From Pontiella desulfatans (GTDB taxonomy: Bacteria > Verrucomicrobiota > Kiritimatiellia > Kiritimatiellales > Pontiellaceae): a stretch of DNA of 64,000 nucleotides. The notes beneath the pieces were generated by a model. That model was not told the origin of the DNA. It ran no database searches and saw nothing but the letters and a program-made list of their open reading frames with translations. The position numbers and the translations under genes are program-made. Positions 26,775 to 36,613 of this stretch are shown in pieces. The DNA lies in assembly GCF_900890425.1 (NCBI RefSeq), contig NZ_CAAHFG010000002.1:806001-870000 (forward strand), written 5' to 3'. Positions within the stretch are counted from its first letter, which is position 1, and every line of letters starts with the position of its first letter.

Positions 26775-28301
26775 ATGAATACACGACCTAAAATATTGTT
26801 CGCATGGGTCTGCGCGGCTGCGCTTTTGCCCGGAGCTCTTTTCGCAGAGGTAAAAACGCCGACTCACGCGCATGTCTCGTATGGGCCGGAGGAGCGGCAA
26901 TGGCTGAACCTCTATTTGCCGTCCGGCAGCAAACCCGCCCCGGTATTTATCTATGCCCACCATAACGGCTCGACGGCGGATGATGTTCAAACATCCTGGG
27001 CGAACCCTACCGTGGCGGAAGGAACGGCGATCGTGAGTTGGGAATCCATTGCAAAGGTTAAAGGGCTTGCCGATTTTCAACTCTGCGCGGCGGATGCCAA
27101 GCTGATGTTCGCATGGGTGAAAGAACATGCTGCGACCTATAATTTTGATATCGATAAGATATTTATCGGAGGACAATCACGGGGAAGCTTTGTGAGCTGG
27201 GAACTCGCCCTCACTCCGGATGTAGGCATTGTCGGGATTTATATGGGGCAGGCGTTGCCGGGGGAATCGTTTAACGAGCGATTGTTAGAGCCGATCACAA
27301 AAAACGCGCCTCCTATCTTTCTGGCCTACCGCAAAGAACCGGGATGCGAGGGGGATATCCACGATCCGGCACATGGCCTGAGGGTTGTGGAGCGATATAA
27401 AGAACTGGGCATTGGGGATCGAGCTGAGTTGGTGCACAGCCTGAACGACACGAAGGATAATCAAGTCATGCAATTCCTTCCTAAATTCGTGCGCTCGGTA
27501 GTGAATCCAAAGGCCATTCCGGCGGATGAAATAGATTGGGGGTGGCCAAATATAGAGCCGACCTTCCCAAATGAAGCCTATGGTCCGAGAACCGATGTGA
27601 ACCCTGAGCTTACCGGAGACAATCACCTGTTTGATGTCTGGTGCCCCGATGGGGAGGGACCCTTTCCGGTCATGATCTATGCACATGGTGGTGGATTCGG
27701 ATCAGGGGACAAGATCAAGGCGCTTGGTTCTATGCCGAACATCGCCAAAGAGAACGTCGTTTTTATCAGCATCAATTATACCTTAAAGCAGGGGCCCAGG
27801 ATCGCTATTCAAGAGGGTGCTGATGCGATTGAGTATATTGTAGCCAACCACTCAAAGTATAAAATCGATCCTGAGAAGGTTTTTCTGAATGGGAACTCCG
27901 CCGGCGGGATCATGATGAATTACATCATCTATAATCTGAAGATGCCGAATATCATGGGCGTTTGGCATGGGTCCTATCACAAATCCCAGGGTGCTGATCT
28001 CAGTGTGGAGAATCTCAGGGAGGTGGGGATTCCGATCGCAATATCTATGGGTCACTTGTATCCCGAAGATAAAGGCCATAGCGCACTGGCCGCCGTGACG
28101 CTGCTGGAAAAAAATGGAACCGCCGGAAACTCCGGGCTGTGGATTGGTAAAGAGGACAATGAGGTGAAACAGGTATGGTTAAACGGAAAATGGATTAAGA
28201 ATATGAGTGAGGGCATCGATACCGGGGAACGTTATCCTACGATGGCAGAATGGATACATGCTGTCGTCGACGAGCAAGCAGGAAAGAAGAACTGGAAATA
28301 A
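26775..28301 (+). CDS. Tandem alpha/beta-hydrolase, probable carbohydrate esterase
   Basis: A 508-residue secreted protein (signal ending at ALFAEV) with two alpha/beta-hydrolase-like halves. The first, about residues 35-240, has [11 protein letters not shown] and a nucleophile elbow GGQSRGS; the second, about 275-500, has [14 protein letters not shown] (oxyanion HGGG) and elbow GNSAGG. An AGGAGA ribosome-binding site precedes the ATG. By context it may remove acyl groups from the sulfated polysaccharide. I do not recognise a defined family; one half may be catalytically weak. Confidence 0.8.
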   Translation: MNTRPKILFAWVCAAALLPGALFAEVKTPTHAHVSYGPEERQWLNLYLPSGSKPAPVFIYAHHNGSTADDVQTSWANPTVAEGTAIVSWESIAKVKGLADFQLCAADAKLMFAWVKEHAATYNFDIDKIFIGGQSRGSFVSWELALTPDVGIVGIYMGQALPGESFNERLLEPITKNAPPIFLAYRKEPGCEGDIHDPAHGLRVVERYKELGIGDRAELVHSLNDTKDNQVMQFLPKFVRSVVNPKAIPADEIDWGWPNIEPTFPNEAYGPRTDVNPELTGDNHLFDVWCPDGEGPFPVMIYAHGGGFGSGDKIKALGSMPNIAKENVVFISINYTLKQGPRIAIQEGADAIEYIVANHSKYKIDPEKVFLNGNSAGGIMMNYIIYNLKMPNIMGVWHGSYHKSQGADLSVENLREVGIPIAISMGHLYPEDKGHSALAAVTLLEKNGTAGNSGLWIGKEDNEVKQVWLNGKWIKNMSEGIDTGERYPTMAEWIHAVVDEQAGKKNWK

Positions 28302-28305
28302 TTTT

Positions 28306-28590
28306 ATGCTCAAAAGTAATGCATTTTTGATGGCGCACCCCAATGTGTTGCTGATTGCGGTTGATGACCTCAATGATTGGGTCGGTTGCACGGGTGGTCA
28401 TCCGCAGGTGCGATATCATGGAAAGGACACCGCCAACTATAAGAATACCCACATCTGGGACACGGCACCGGTACGGCTGTACAATTTGAAAGACGATCCC
28501 CACGAAGAAAATGAACTCTCTGCCCGGTACCCCGAGCTCGTGATGCGGTTGAAGGCTGAAATCGAAGCATGGCACCCCGTGCAACCCTAA
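28306..28590 (+). pseudogene. Sulfatase relic with large internal deletion
   Basis: The 94 codons start like a sulfatase ([24 protein letters not shown]) and end like a sulfatase C-terminus ([21 protein letters not shown] and [11 protein letters not shown]), but the roughly 350-400 residues between them, including the Cys-x-Pro-x-Arg motif, are absent. A short stretch ([18 protein letters not shown]) bridges them and the frame is kept. There is no signal peptide. It cannot be an active sulfatase. It sits 4 bp after the esterase gene and 12 bp before the GH95 gene. Confidence 0.85.
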
Positions 28591-28602
28591 GGATTTACAA
28601 CC

Positions 28603-30999
28603 ATGAAAAGACTATTGATTGCTCCTTTATGCCTGGTTGCCTGCGTCGCATTTGCAGAGCCGCGGGTCTATGAACTTTGGGAGTCCAATCCCGCACCGGT
28701 GGGTCCGGTGGAAACGGAGCCGCGCAAGAATGGAACGTTTCCATATGACCAGGCCTGGGAGTATTGGTCGTATCCGATCGGTAACGGCTACATGGGCGCC
28801 AATGTATTCGGTTACACCGATGTCGAGCGGGTGCAGCTGACCGAAAAAACATTGTTTAACTCGGGGCTCTATGGTTTGGGCGGCCTGACCAGCTTTGCGG
28901 AGATCAAGCTGCGCTTCGGCCATGATGCCGTGAAGAATTACCGCCGTTCGCTCAACCTGAATGAGGGTATTGCGGTTGTGACCTATGAAGTTGATGGGGT
29001 CACGTACACGCGCGAATATTTCATCAGCTATCCGGATCAGGTATTGGTTATGCGGATCAGTGCGGATCAACCGGCGTCGGTTTCGTTCACGCTCGCACCG
29101 GAGATCCCGTATCTCTCAAGTCTGCGCGAGCAGGACAAGCGCACCGGCAGTGTTGTGGCCAAGGATAACCGGATCATTCTGTCCGGCAGTCTGCCGAACG
29201 AGAACAACAATTATGAGGCGCAATTCCGGGTGCTGCACGAAGGTGGACAGCTGAAGGCCGGAGCGGATACGATCACCGTTTCGAAGGTCGACCGCGCAAC
29301 GGTGGTGATAGCTGCGGGAACTAACTATGAGTTGAGCTCCGATGTATTCCTCCTGCCGCCAAATGAAAAACTGGACCCTGCCAAGTTTCCGCATGACCGG
29401 TTGAATGCAATTCTGGACGCGGCGGTTGCCAAGGGGCCGGATGCGCTGAAACAACGTCATCTTGATGACCACGGCGAACTATTCGGGCGCGTTGCGCTCA
29501 AATTCGATTCAGAAGTTTCGCCGTTGCCGACGCACCAGCTTCTTGAGGAATACAAGAACGGGAAAACGGATATTTATCTCGAGGAACTGATGTTCCATTA
29601 TGGCCGCTATCTCCTGATCGCGAGCTCGCGCGAAAACACCTTGCCGGCGGGTTTGCAGGGCAGCTGGAGCAACTATGAAATCACGCCATGGACTGGCGGT
29701 TACTGGCACAACGTCAATGTGCAGATGAACTATTGGGGTGCTTGCGCCGTCAATCTGGCGGAAACGTTTGAGGCCTACATCAACTATTTCAAGGCCTATC
29801 ATCCCGAGGCGCAGAAGAAGGCCGCTGAATTCCTGACAGAGCACCACCCTGACCGGGTTTCGGAAGAGCCGGGCGGCAATGGCTGGACGATCGGCACGGG
29901 CGCGACCCCCTACAAGATCAATAAACCGGGCGGTCACTCCGGGCCCGGAACCGGCGGCTTCACGACCAAGCTCCTCATGGATTATTACGACTACACCCTG
30001 AATCGGGAATACCTCGAGGAAGTGGCCTATCCCGCACTGCTCGGCATGAGCCGCCTGTTCTCGAAAACGCTCATCGAGGAAGGGGACCACCTGTTGGTGC
30101 AGCCTTCCGCCTCTCCCGAGAACCCGGTTACACTGGAACAGATTGAAGGACATCCCGGCCGGTTGGATGCAAAGGGTCGCCACTGGATAACGGTGGGCAC
30201 AACGTTCGATCAGGGCTTTGTTTGGGAAAACCACAACGATGTGTTAAAGGTTGCCGACCTACTCGGAAAAAATGACCCATATCTCAACCAGGTACGCGCT
30301 GAACTCCCGCGTCTCGATCCGATCATCATCGGGGAGTCCGGGCAGATCAAGGAGTGGCGGCAGGAGACCACATATGGATCGATTGGTGAGCGGCACCATC
30401 GCCATATCTCACACCTTTGTTCGCTGTATCCCGGCATCTTGATCAATTCATCCAACCCGGAGTGGATGGATGCGGCAAGCAACACCCTCGACCTGCGAGG
30501 CGACCTGACCACCGGCTGGGCCATGGCGCATCGTATGAACTGCCGGGCCCGTTTGAAGGAAGGCGACAAAGCGCACCAGGTCTATAGTTTGTTTATTGCC
30601 GAAAAGACGGTTCCGAATTTGTGGACGCTCCACCCTCCGTTCCAGATCGATGGCAACTTCGGCGTCATGGCCGGCGTCAGCGAAATGCTGCTGCAAAGCC
30701 ATGAGGCTGCCATCGAGCTCCTGCCGGCACTGCCGGCAGCCTGGAGCAAAGGCGCATTTGACGGTCTGGTCGCCCGGGGCAACTTTGTAGTTTCAGCAGA
30801 GTGGTCAGATAACAAGTTGATCGGCGCAGGGGTCACCGCACGCAGCGGTGGATTGTGCCGCCTGAAGATTACTTCGGCCAAGGATGCGCGGGTCGTGGAC
30901 GCTTCGGGCAATAAGATTTCGGCGCGGGTCGTTGGTGATGATGTTATGGAATTTAATACGGTGGCCGGGCAGAAGGTCGGTATTCAATTCGGGAAATAA
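28603..30999 (+). CDS. GH95-family alpha-L-fucosidase/galactosidase, secreted
   Basis: A 798-residue protein with signal peptide (LLIAPLCLVACVAFA), an N-terminal beta domain (YPIGNGYMGANVFGY) and an (alpha/alpha)6 barrel. WHNVNVQMNYWGACAVNLAE is the characteristic GH95 active-site region and HPPFQIDGNFGVMAGV the C-terminal signature; ALPAAWSKGAFDGLVARG lies in the last domain. Family members cleave alpha-L-fucose or alpha-L-galactose by inversion. Together with the rhamnosidase and sulfatases this points to a branched deoxysugar-rich sulfated polymer such as a fucan or rhamnan. Confidence 0.92.
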   Translation: MKRLLIAPLCLVACVAFAEPRVYELWESNPAPVGPVETEPRKNGTFPYDQAWEYWSYPIGNGYMGANVFGYTDVERVQLTEKTLFNSGLYGLGGLTSFAEIKLRFGHDAVKNYRRSLNLNEGIAVVTYEVDGVTYTREYFISYPDQVLVMRISADQPASVSFTLAPEIPYLSSLREQDKRTGSVVAKDNRIILSGSLPNENNNYEAQFRVLHEGGQLKAGADTITVSKVDRATVVIAAGTNYELSSDVFLLPPNEKLDPAKFPHDRLNAILDAAVAKGPDALKQRHLDDHGELFGRVALKFDSEVSPLPTHQLLEEYKNGKTDIYLEELMFHYGRYLLIASSRENTLPAGLQGSWSNYEITPWTGGYWHNVNVQMNYWGACAVNLAETFEAYINYFKAYHPEAQKKAAEFLTEHHPDRVSEEPGGNGWTIGTGATPYKINKPGGHSGPGTGGFTTKLLMDYYDYTLNREYLEEVAYPALLGMSRLFSKTLIEEGDHLLVQPSASPENPVTLEQIEGHPGRLDAKGRHWITVGTTFDQGFVWENHNDVLKVADLLGKNDPYLNQVRAELPRLDPIIIGESGQIKEWRQETTYGSIGERHHRHISHLCSLYPGILINSSNPEWMDAASNTLDLRGDLTTGWAMAHRMNCRARLKEGDKAHQVYSLFIAEKTVPNLWTLHPPFQIDGNFGVMAGVSEMLLQSHEAAIELLPALPAAWSKGAFDGLVARGNFVVSAEWSDNKLIGAGVTARSGGLCRLKITSAKDARVVDASGNKISARVVGDDVMEFNTVAGQKVGIQFGK

Positions 31000-31016
31000 G
31001 CAATGAATTGGCGAGC

Positions 31017-32423
31017 ATGATGAAAAGAATAACAGCTTTGGTGGCGGTGCTTTTGTCGGCACCCTGTATTCATGCAGAGACGGATGACGGATCCGTGATC
31101 GGTAGCGTGGGGTATATTCATGTGGAAAAGTTGGATGGCGTTTGGTGGCTTGTGAACGCCGAAGGGGAGCGGTTTGTGGCCACGGGCATGAACCATGTAA
31201 GCCCGAGAATCCGTTTTGCTTCGTATAATAAAGAACACTGGATCAAAGAGTTTGGGGAAGGGATTCTCCGCGGGAAGGGGGTGGACTGGAAGGCGCCGGA
31301 GGTCAACACCTGGATGGAACAGGTTGCAAAAGACCATCGGGATTATGGGTTCAATACGATCGCTTTTCATCATCCCCGCGAGATGCCGACTGAATATTTT
31401 GAAGAACTGGGTATCCACTATTTCGGCAAGCTGAAGCTCGGTGAGATCAACCACAAGCATACGCACTGGCACGGCGGTTTTCCGGATGTGTTCAGTCCGG
31501 AATGGAAAACCAAGGCGGAAGTGAAGGTGAAGGCCTTTGCCGCGAAACACAAAAACAACAAGCATCTGCTGGGCTATTCATTCAACGACCTGCCGGACTA
31601 TTCCCTCGAGGCCTACCTGCGCATACGTGAGTGGGAGATGAAACGGGAGGTCTATGAACTCCACCCCTGGATCAAGGACATCATTTCAAAGCCCGGTTCG
31701 ACCGAAGGCAAAAAGCTTTGGGTCGATATGTTAAAACGAAACCATGCATCAGCCGAGGAAGCCGGTGCGAACTATGGCGTCGATGCTGTGAGCTGGGAGG
31801 AACTCGCCGCTTCCAGTGATTGGAAAACGCCGGAGGATCGAAATAAAGGAACGGCAGACCAGCGCGAAATGTGCATGCGCATTACCGAAGCCTGGCTGAA
31901 AACCCATCATGACCTGATCCGGAAATATGATCCGAACCACCTGATCCTCGGCGATAAGATTTCAGCCCACGGCTTGGGACAGCCGGACTGGGTCTGGGAC
32001 ATCGTCAAAAAATATGTCGATGTGGTCCTCATACAGGACTACGACTTTTACACTCGGGAGCACGAAGAGAAACTCAAGGGCATCCACCGGAAAACCGGAC
32101 TGCCAATCATTAACGGTGACCATGCCTATGGATGCCTGCGTCCCAATATGAAGAAGAACAAAGGCATCCCCGTCGAGAACCTCTGCCGGGTGGGCGAGGA
32201 ATATGCCCGCTACCTACAAGGTATTATGGGGCTTCCATTCATGCTGGGCTGGCAGAACTGCGGCTACCTCGAACAATGGTCTGGTGGTGAAAACGACAAC
32301 ACCGGAGCCGAACAGTGCGGGTTGTTCGACCCGTTCGGCAAGCCGTTGATGGATGCCCTTAGGCATGTGAAACAGGCAAATAGAAATGCAGTAAAATGGC
32401 ATGAAGGAACTATGGAGAAGTAA
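31017..32423 (+). CDS. Putative secreted glycoside hydrolase, TIM-barrel type (family uncertain)
   Basis: A 468-residue protein with signal peptide (ITALVAVLLSAPCIHA). The opening VEKLDGVWWLVNAEGERFVATGMNHV is like agarases and related clan-A glycosidases, in which a small N-terminal strand is followed by the barrel; HLLGYSFNDLP, DPNHLILGDKI and PIINGDHAYG match the order of barrel strands. A Glu pair for catalysis is not certain: LGYSFND has Asn-Asp where agarases often have Asn-Glu. It is flanked by the GH95 gene and a sulfatase gene and is likely an enzyme of the same pathway. An ATG at 31020 is an equal alternative start. Confidence 0.7.
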   Translation: MMKRITALVAVLLSAPCIHAETDDGSVIGSVGYIHVEKLDGVWWLVNAEGERFVATGMNHVSPRIRFASYNKEHWIKEFGEGILRGKGVDWKAPEVNTWMEQVAKDHRDYGFNTIAFHHPREMPTEYFEELGIHYFGKLKLGEINHKHTHWHGGFPDVFSPEWKTKAEVKVKAFAAKHKNNKHLLGYSFNDLPDYSLEAYLRIREWEMKREVYELHPWIKDIISKPGSTEGKKLWVDMLKRNHASAEEAGANYGVDAVSWEELAASSDWKTPEDRNKGTADQREMCMRITEAWLKTHHDLIRKYDPNHLILGDKISAHGLGQPDWVWDIVKKYVDVVLIQDYDFYTREHEEKLKGIHRKTGLPIINGDHAYGCLRPNMKKNKGIPVENLCRVGEEYARYLQGIMGLPFMLGWQNCGYLEQWSGGENDNTGAEQCGLFDPFGKPLMDALRHVKQANRNAVKWHEGTMEK

Positions 32424-32426
32424 ACG

Positions 32427-33929
32427 ATGAAAAGAAGACGTTTTATGCAGGTGAGTGCAGCGGCAACCGTGGCGCAGGCTTTCCTGCCTGTGCGGGCAGA
32501 CAAGAATGTCCGCCCCACAAATCCCAACATCATCCTGTTCTATGTCGATGATCTCGGCTGGATGGATCTGGGTTGCCAGGGGTCGACGTTCTACGAGACG
32601 CCGAACATTGACCGGTTGGCAAAGGAGGGTGTGCGCTATACGCAGGGCTACACACCGCATCCGCGCTGCCTGCCTGCCCGCTACGGCGTAATCACCGGCC
32701 GCTTCCCGGCGCGCGGCGGCGTGCCGGGCGGCAAGGGGCACCTGCAACCGACCGACCGTACCATGGCGCACGCCTTGCGCGATGGGGGATACAAAACCTG
32801 CTTTGCGGGCAAGTGGCACTTGACCGGGCCGTATGGCGAAAAGAACCTGCCACAGAACATGGGCTTCGATGTCAACATTGCCGCCGGTGCGGCCGGCGCG
32901 CCTTCGACCTATTTCTATCCCTACCGAACGAAGGACACTTCGAAGCTGAAACCGGGCTGGGAGATCGGGCTGGACAAGGATTATATCGCCGGCATGGAGG
33001 ACGGCCGGGAGGGCGACTACATTACCGAAACCATGACGGCCAAGTGCCTGGATTTCATTGAAGCCCATGCCGCGAACCCGTTCTTCCTCTACCTCTCGCA
33101 CTATGGCGTCCACACACCGTTCGAGGCACCGGAACGCTTGGTGAAAAAATATGAAGCCAAACTGAAGACGATGAAGTTCGACGGCCCGGAATATGTGGAA
33201 GTCGACCGGACCACGGGGCGGGGCGATCGGCTGACCCGCCAGAACAACGCGGTGTATGCCGCGATGATCGAGAGCGTCGACGAGAGCCTCGGCCGTGTTT
33301 TCCAGACGTTGGAAAAACTCGGCATTGCCGACAACACCATCATCGTTTTCACGGCCGACAACGGCGGGCTTTCGAACCGCGGCGAAAAGAACGGCAAGAT
33401 CAGCGGGCGTCCACTGGCGACTTCCAACCTGCCGCTAAAGACCGGCAAGGGCTGGCTCTACGAAGGCGGCATCCGCGAGGCATTCATGGTCAAGTGGCCG
33501 GGCGTCACGCAGCCGGGCTTCGTGAACGAGACCGATGTGGTTGTTGGCTCCGACCTGTTTCCGACGTTCCTGGAAATGGCGGGGCTTCCGCTTGAGCCAC
33601 AGCACCACAACGATGGGGTCAGCATGGTGCCGTCGTTGAAAGGAAAGACGTTCGAGCGCGGCAGTCCGCTGTTCTGGCATTCACCGACGAGCCGACCCTA
33701 CAGCACGGGCGATACCGATGGGAGTGCCGTGCGCATGGGTGACTACAAGTTGTTGGAATGGTATAACGCGAACCACGTCGAGCTGTATGATCTCTCGAAG
33801 GATATCGGCGAACAGAACGACCTTTCGAAAACGATGCCGGAAAAGACGGCGGAGATGCTGGCCGTGCTGCACGACTGGCGCAAGGAAATCGACGCGCATA
33901 CGCGGGAGCAGGACTGGGGAAATAAGTAA
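32427..33929 (+). CDS. Type I sulfatase with twin-arginine-like signal
   Basis: A 500-residue sulfatase. The N-terminus MKRRRFMQVSAAATVAQAFLP resembles a Tat signal. FYVDDLGWMDLGCQGS gives the first metal ligands, and the formylglycine motif is CLPAR at Cys81 (Cys-x-Pro-x-Arg; Ala replaces the usual Ser). FAGKWHLTGPYG and FTADNGGLSNRG complete the active site. It is strikingly similar along its length to the second half of the fused sulfatase at 18692-22633 (YETPNIDRLAKEG, GYTPHPRCLP, GWLYEGGIREAF). It starts 3 bp after the hydrolase gene. Confidence 0.94.
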   Translation: MKRRRFMQVSAAATVAQAFLPVRADKNVRPTNPNIILFYVDDLGWMDLGCQGSTFYETPNIDRLAKEGVRYTQGYTPHPRCLPARYGVITGRFPARGGVPGGKGHLQPTDRTMAHALRDGGYKTCFAGKWHLTGPYGEKNLPQNMGFDVNIAAGAAGAPSTYFYPYRTKDTSKLKPGWEIGLDKDYIAGMEDGREGDYITETMTAKCLDFIEAHAANPFFLYLSHYGVHTPFEAPERLVKKYEAKLKTMKFDGPEYVEVDRTTGRGDRLTRQNNAVYAAMIESVDESLGRVFQTLEKLGIADNTIIVFTADNGGLSNRGEKNGKISGRPLATSNLPLKTGKGWLYEGGIREAFMVKWPGVTQPGFVNETDVVVGSDLFPTFLEMAGLPLEPQHHNDGVSMVPSLKGKTFERGSPLFWHSPTSRPYSTGDTDGSAVRMGDYKLLEWYNANHVELYDLSKDIGEQNDLSKTMPEKTAEMLAVLHDWRKEIDAHTREQDWGNK

Positions 33930-34027
33930 TGCGTAATGCGTAATGCGTAATGCGTAATGCGTAATGCGTAAGAATTTTTTACGATTAAACGAGGTGATCA
34001 ATTACGAATTACGGATTACTCGTTACG
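33927..34027. repeat. 7-bp tandem repeat and facing inverted arm
   Basis: Six exact tandem copies of TAATGCG (33927-33968), beginning in the stop codon of the sulfatase gene, are followed by a T-rich loop. A right arm (ATTACGAATTACGGATTACTCGTTACG, 34001-34027) is their imperfect reverse complement, so the spacer can fold into a long hairpin just before the ribosome-binding site of the next sulfatase. Confidence 0.8.
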
Positions 34028-34041
34028 ATATGGAGATATTT

Positions 34042-35580
34042 ATGAAACGATTCGTACTCTTAATGGCTGTTGCCGGACTGACGGCCTCGGCTCCTGCCAC
34101 GAAACCCAACATCCTGTTCATTGCGGTGGACGACCTGAAGCCGATGCTCGGGTGCTATGGCGATGCGGAGATCCTTTCGCCGAACATCGACCGTTTGGCG
34201 GCGCGGGGGACGGTGTTCCTGAACAACGCCTGCCAGCAGTCGGTCTGCGGGCCTTCGCGGGCAAGCCTGATGACCGGAACCTACACGGATACCACGAAGG
34301 TCTTCGACCTGAAGACGCTGATGCGCGAGGCGAATCCCGATACGCTGACGCTGCCGGAATATTTGCGGAAGCAGGGCTACGAAACCACGGGCACCGGAAA
34401 GATCTTCGACCCGCGCAGTGTCGATGATCAGTTCGATGCCGCGTCCTGGTCGCAGCCGTTCCTACAGAACGGGTCCGATGAATATTTTGCCAAGGGGTAC
34501 GAAAAGCCGAAGGGCGGTTTCCATAATCCGGTGGTTGCCAAACAGAACAAGGAACTGAAGGCCTTCATGAAGAAGGAAGGGATCAAGAAGAGCGATGAGG
34601 ATGCCTACGTCGATGCCCTGCTGAAGTATCCGATGGTGAAGCCGCTGACGGAATGCCTGGAGGTGCCGGACGATGCCTACGATGACGGGGCCTTCGCCAA
34701 CTGCGCGGTGCAACAGATGGAGCGGTTGGCTCGTGGCGGCAAGCCGTTTTTCCTGGCGGTCGGCTTCAAGAAACCGCACCTGCCATTTGTGGCGCCGAAG
34801 AAATATTGGGATCTTTACGATCGTTCGGAAATCAAACTGGCTCCATTCCAGGAAATGCCGAAGGGCGCGCCGGAGTATGCCGGTCAGGACTGCTGGGAAC
34901 TGCGCGGCAGCTATTCCGGTGTTGCGCCGGGGCCGATCCCCGAGGCGCAGCAGCGGGAGATGATCCACGGTTACCGCGCGTGCGTGAGTTACACCGACGC
35001 GCAGATCGGCAAGGTGCTCGACCAGCTTGCGGCGCTGGGGCTGGAAAACAACACCATCGTGGTGCTGTGGGGCGACCATGGCTGGCATCTCGGCGACCAC
35101 GGCATGTTTTGCAAGCACACCAACTATGAGCAGGCCGTCCGCTCGCCGCTGATCTTCGCTGCGCCGCAGCAGAAGGCAAAGGGAACCAGGACGGAGTCGC
35201 CGTCCGAATTCGTCGATGTTTTCCCGACGCTGTGCGAGCTGGCCGGACTTCCTGTTCCGGGTAGTGTGGAAGGCCTATCGCTCGTGCCGGTTCTTGACGA
35301 TCCCGCGGCGATGGTGCATGAGGCGGCGCTGGAGCAATATCCGCGCAACAGTAGGTTCATGGGCTACAGTCTGCGGGATAAGCGCTACCGCTACGTGAAA
35401 TGGGTCAAGATGGATTATTACGGCGGCGAGCGCTCCGGGCCGATGGATGCGAACGAACTCTATGACTATGAAAAGGATCCGAACGAAACGGTCAACCTGG
35501 CCGGCGATCCAGGATACAAGGATGTGGTTGCCAACTTCGAGCGCATCCTGAAGAAGCGCGGCATCGCGCAGGAGCAATGA
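34042..35580 (+). CDS. Type I sulfatase, iduronate-2-sulfatase-like, secreted
   Basis: A 512-residue sulfatase with signal peptide (RFVLLMAVAGLTASAPA), start motif ILFIAVDDLKPMLGCYGD and formylglycine Cys69 in CGPSR. VGFKKPHLPFVAPKKYWDLY and VLWGDHGWHLGDHG are the substrate and metal regions typical of iduronate-2-sulfatase-like S1 enzymes (probably S1_7). The ATG at 34042 follows a GGAG site; the frame upstream runs through the repeat and is not coding. It resembles the first half of the fused sulfatase and the sulfatase at 36614. It overlaps the GH5 gene by 4 bp. Confidence 0.94.
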   Translation: MKRFVLLMAVAGLTASAPATKPNILFIAVDDLKPMLGCYGDAEILSPNIDRLAARGTVFLNNACQQSVCGPSRASLMTGTYTDTTKVFDLKTLMREANPDTLTLPEYLRKQGYETTGTGKIFDPRSVDDQFDAASWSQPFLQNGSDEYFAKGYEKPKGGFHNPVVAKQNKELKAFMKKEGIKKSDEDAYVDALLKYPMVKPLTECLEVPDDAYDDGAFANCAVQQMERLARGGKPFFLAVGFKKPHLPFVAPKKYWDLYDRSEIKLAPFQEMPKGAPEYAGQDCWELRGSYSGVAPGPIPEAQQREMIHGYRACVSYTDAQIGKVLDQLAALGLENNTIVVLWGDHGWHLGDHGMFCKHTNYEQAVRSPLIFAAPQQKAKGTRTESPSEFVDVFPTLCELAGLPVPGSVEGLSLVPVLDDPAAMVHEAALEQYPRNSRFMGYSLRDKRYRYVKWVKMDYYGGERSGPMDANELYDYEKDPNETVNLAGDPGYKDVVANFERILKKRGIAQEQ

Positions 35581-36587
35581 TGATTAAACCGTTGGTTGGA
35601 ATTTTAATGTTGGGGGTGCTTATGTCGATGGTTGCAACGGGTAGGCAGGACGATGCGTGGAGCGTGAACGCGCGGCTGGGGCGGGGCATAAACATGGGCA
35701 ATATGCTGGAGGCCCCGAGGGAGGGGGCCTGGTTTGCCCGTTTGAAGGAACCCTATTTCGATCTCGTCAAGGAGGCCGGGTTCACGTCCGTGCGCATTCC
35801 GGTGCGCTGGTCGGCGCACGCTTTGGACGAGGCTCCATACACCATTGATGCAAAGTTCCTGAAGCGGGTTGACCTGGCTGTCGAACAGGCGCTTGCCCGG
35901 GGGCTGCTGGTGGTGCTCAATGTCCACCACTACAACGGATTCATGGAGGATCCGGCGGCGCATGAGGAACGCTTGCTTGGGATCTGGGAACAGCTTTCCA
36001 GGCACTACCGCAACCAACCGCGCGCGCTTTGCTTCGAGGTGTTGAACGAACCCTCCGACAAGGTAACTCCAGAAATCTGGAACCGGGTTCAGAACAAGGC
36101 TCTCAAGCTGATCCGGAAAAGCAATCCCGACCGGATCATCTTTGCTGCCCCGCTGGGTTGGAACCGGATCGGCCATCTAAAGTCGCTGGAACTGCCGTTC
36201 GATGATCCGAACCTGATCGCCTCGGTTCATTTCTACGAACCGTTTTGGTTCACGCATCAAGGCGCCGGTTGGGTGAAGCGCGATATCCCGGTCGGGAAGG
36301 AATGGTTGGGCACGGACGGGCAGAAGGCCGAACTCCTGGCCGATCTGGACGAGGCCGCACGCTGGTCGAAGGAGCATGGCATCCCGATCAACGTCGGGGA
36401 GTTCGGCGCCTATGAAAAGGCGGGCATGGAATCGCGCGCCCGATGGACGGCCTTCCTGACGCGCGAGATGGAAAAGCGGGGCATGTCGTGGAACTATTGG
36501 GAATTTTGCTCCGGCTTCGGAGTCTATGACCCCGATGAAAAGATATGGCGCACGGAACTGCTGAACGCGTTGATTCCCAATGGGTGA
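35577..36587 (+). CDS. GH5-family glycoside hydrolase (endoglucanase-like), secreted
   Basis: A 336-residue protein with an N-terminal hydrophobic segment and a (beta/alpha)8 barrel. LGRGINMGNMLEAP and GFTSVRIPVRW open the barrel; the acid/base is Glu158 in EVLNEPSD and the nucleophile Glu275 in NVGEFGAYE; VHFYEPFWFTHQGA and SWNYWEFCSGFGVYD are family features. GH5 enzymes cut beta-linked glucans, mannans and related polymers. The start overlaps the sulfatase stop (ATGA), so the two are translationally coupled. Its presence between two paralogous sulfatases suggests action on the backbone. Confidence 0.92.
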   Translation: MMIKPLVGILMLGVLMSMVATGRQDDAWSVNARLGRGINMGNMLEAPREGAWFARLKEPYFDLVKEAGFTSVRIPVRWSAHALDEAPYTIDAKFLKRVDLAVEQALARGLLVVLNVHHYNGFMEDPAAHEERLLGIWEQLSRHYRNQPRALCFEVLNEPSDKVTPEIWNRVQNKALKLIRKSNPDRIIFAAPLGWNRIGHLKSLELPFDDPNLIASVHFYEPFWFTHQGAGWVKRDIPVGKEWLGTDGQKAELLADLDEAARWSKEHGIPINVGEFGAYEKAGMESRARWTAFLTREMEKRGMSWNYWEFCSGFGVYDPDEKIWRTELLNALIPNG

Positions 36588-36613
36588 CTTTTTTTAACCA
36601 CAGGACACGAAGG

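Noticed and set aside
33927-33968. CRISPR array
   Set aside because: The units are 7 bp and contiguous, without spacers; no cas genes are present.
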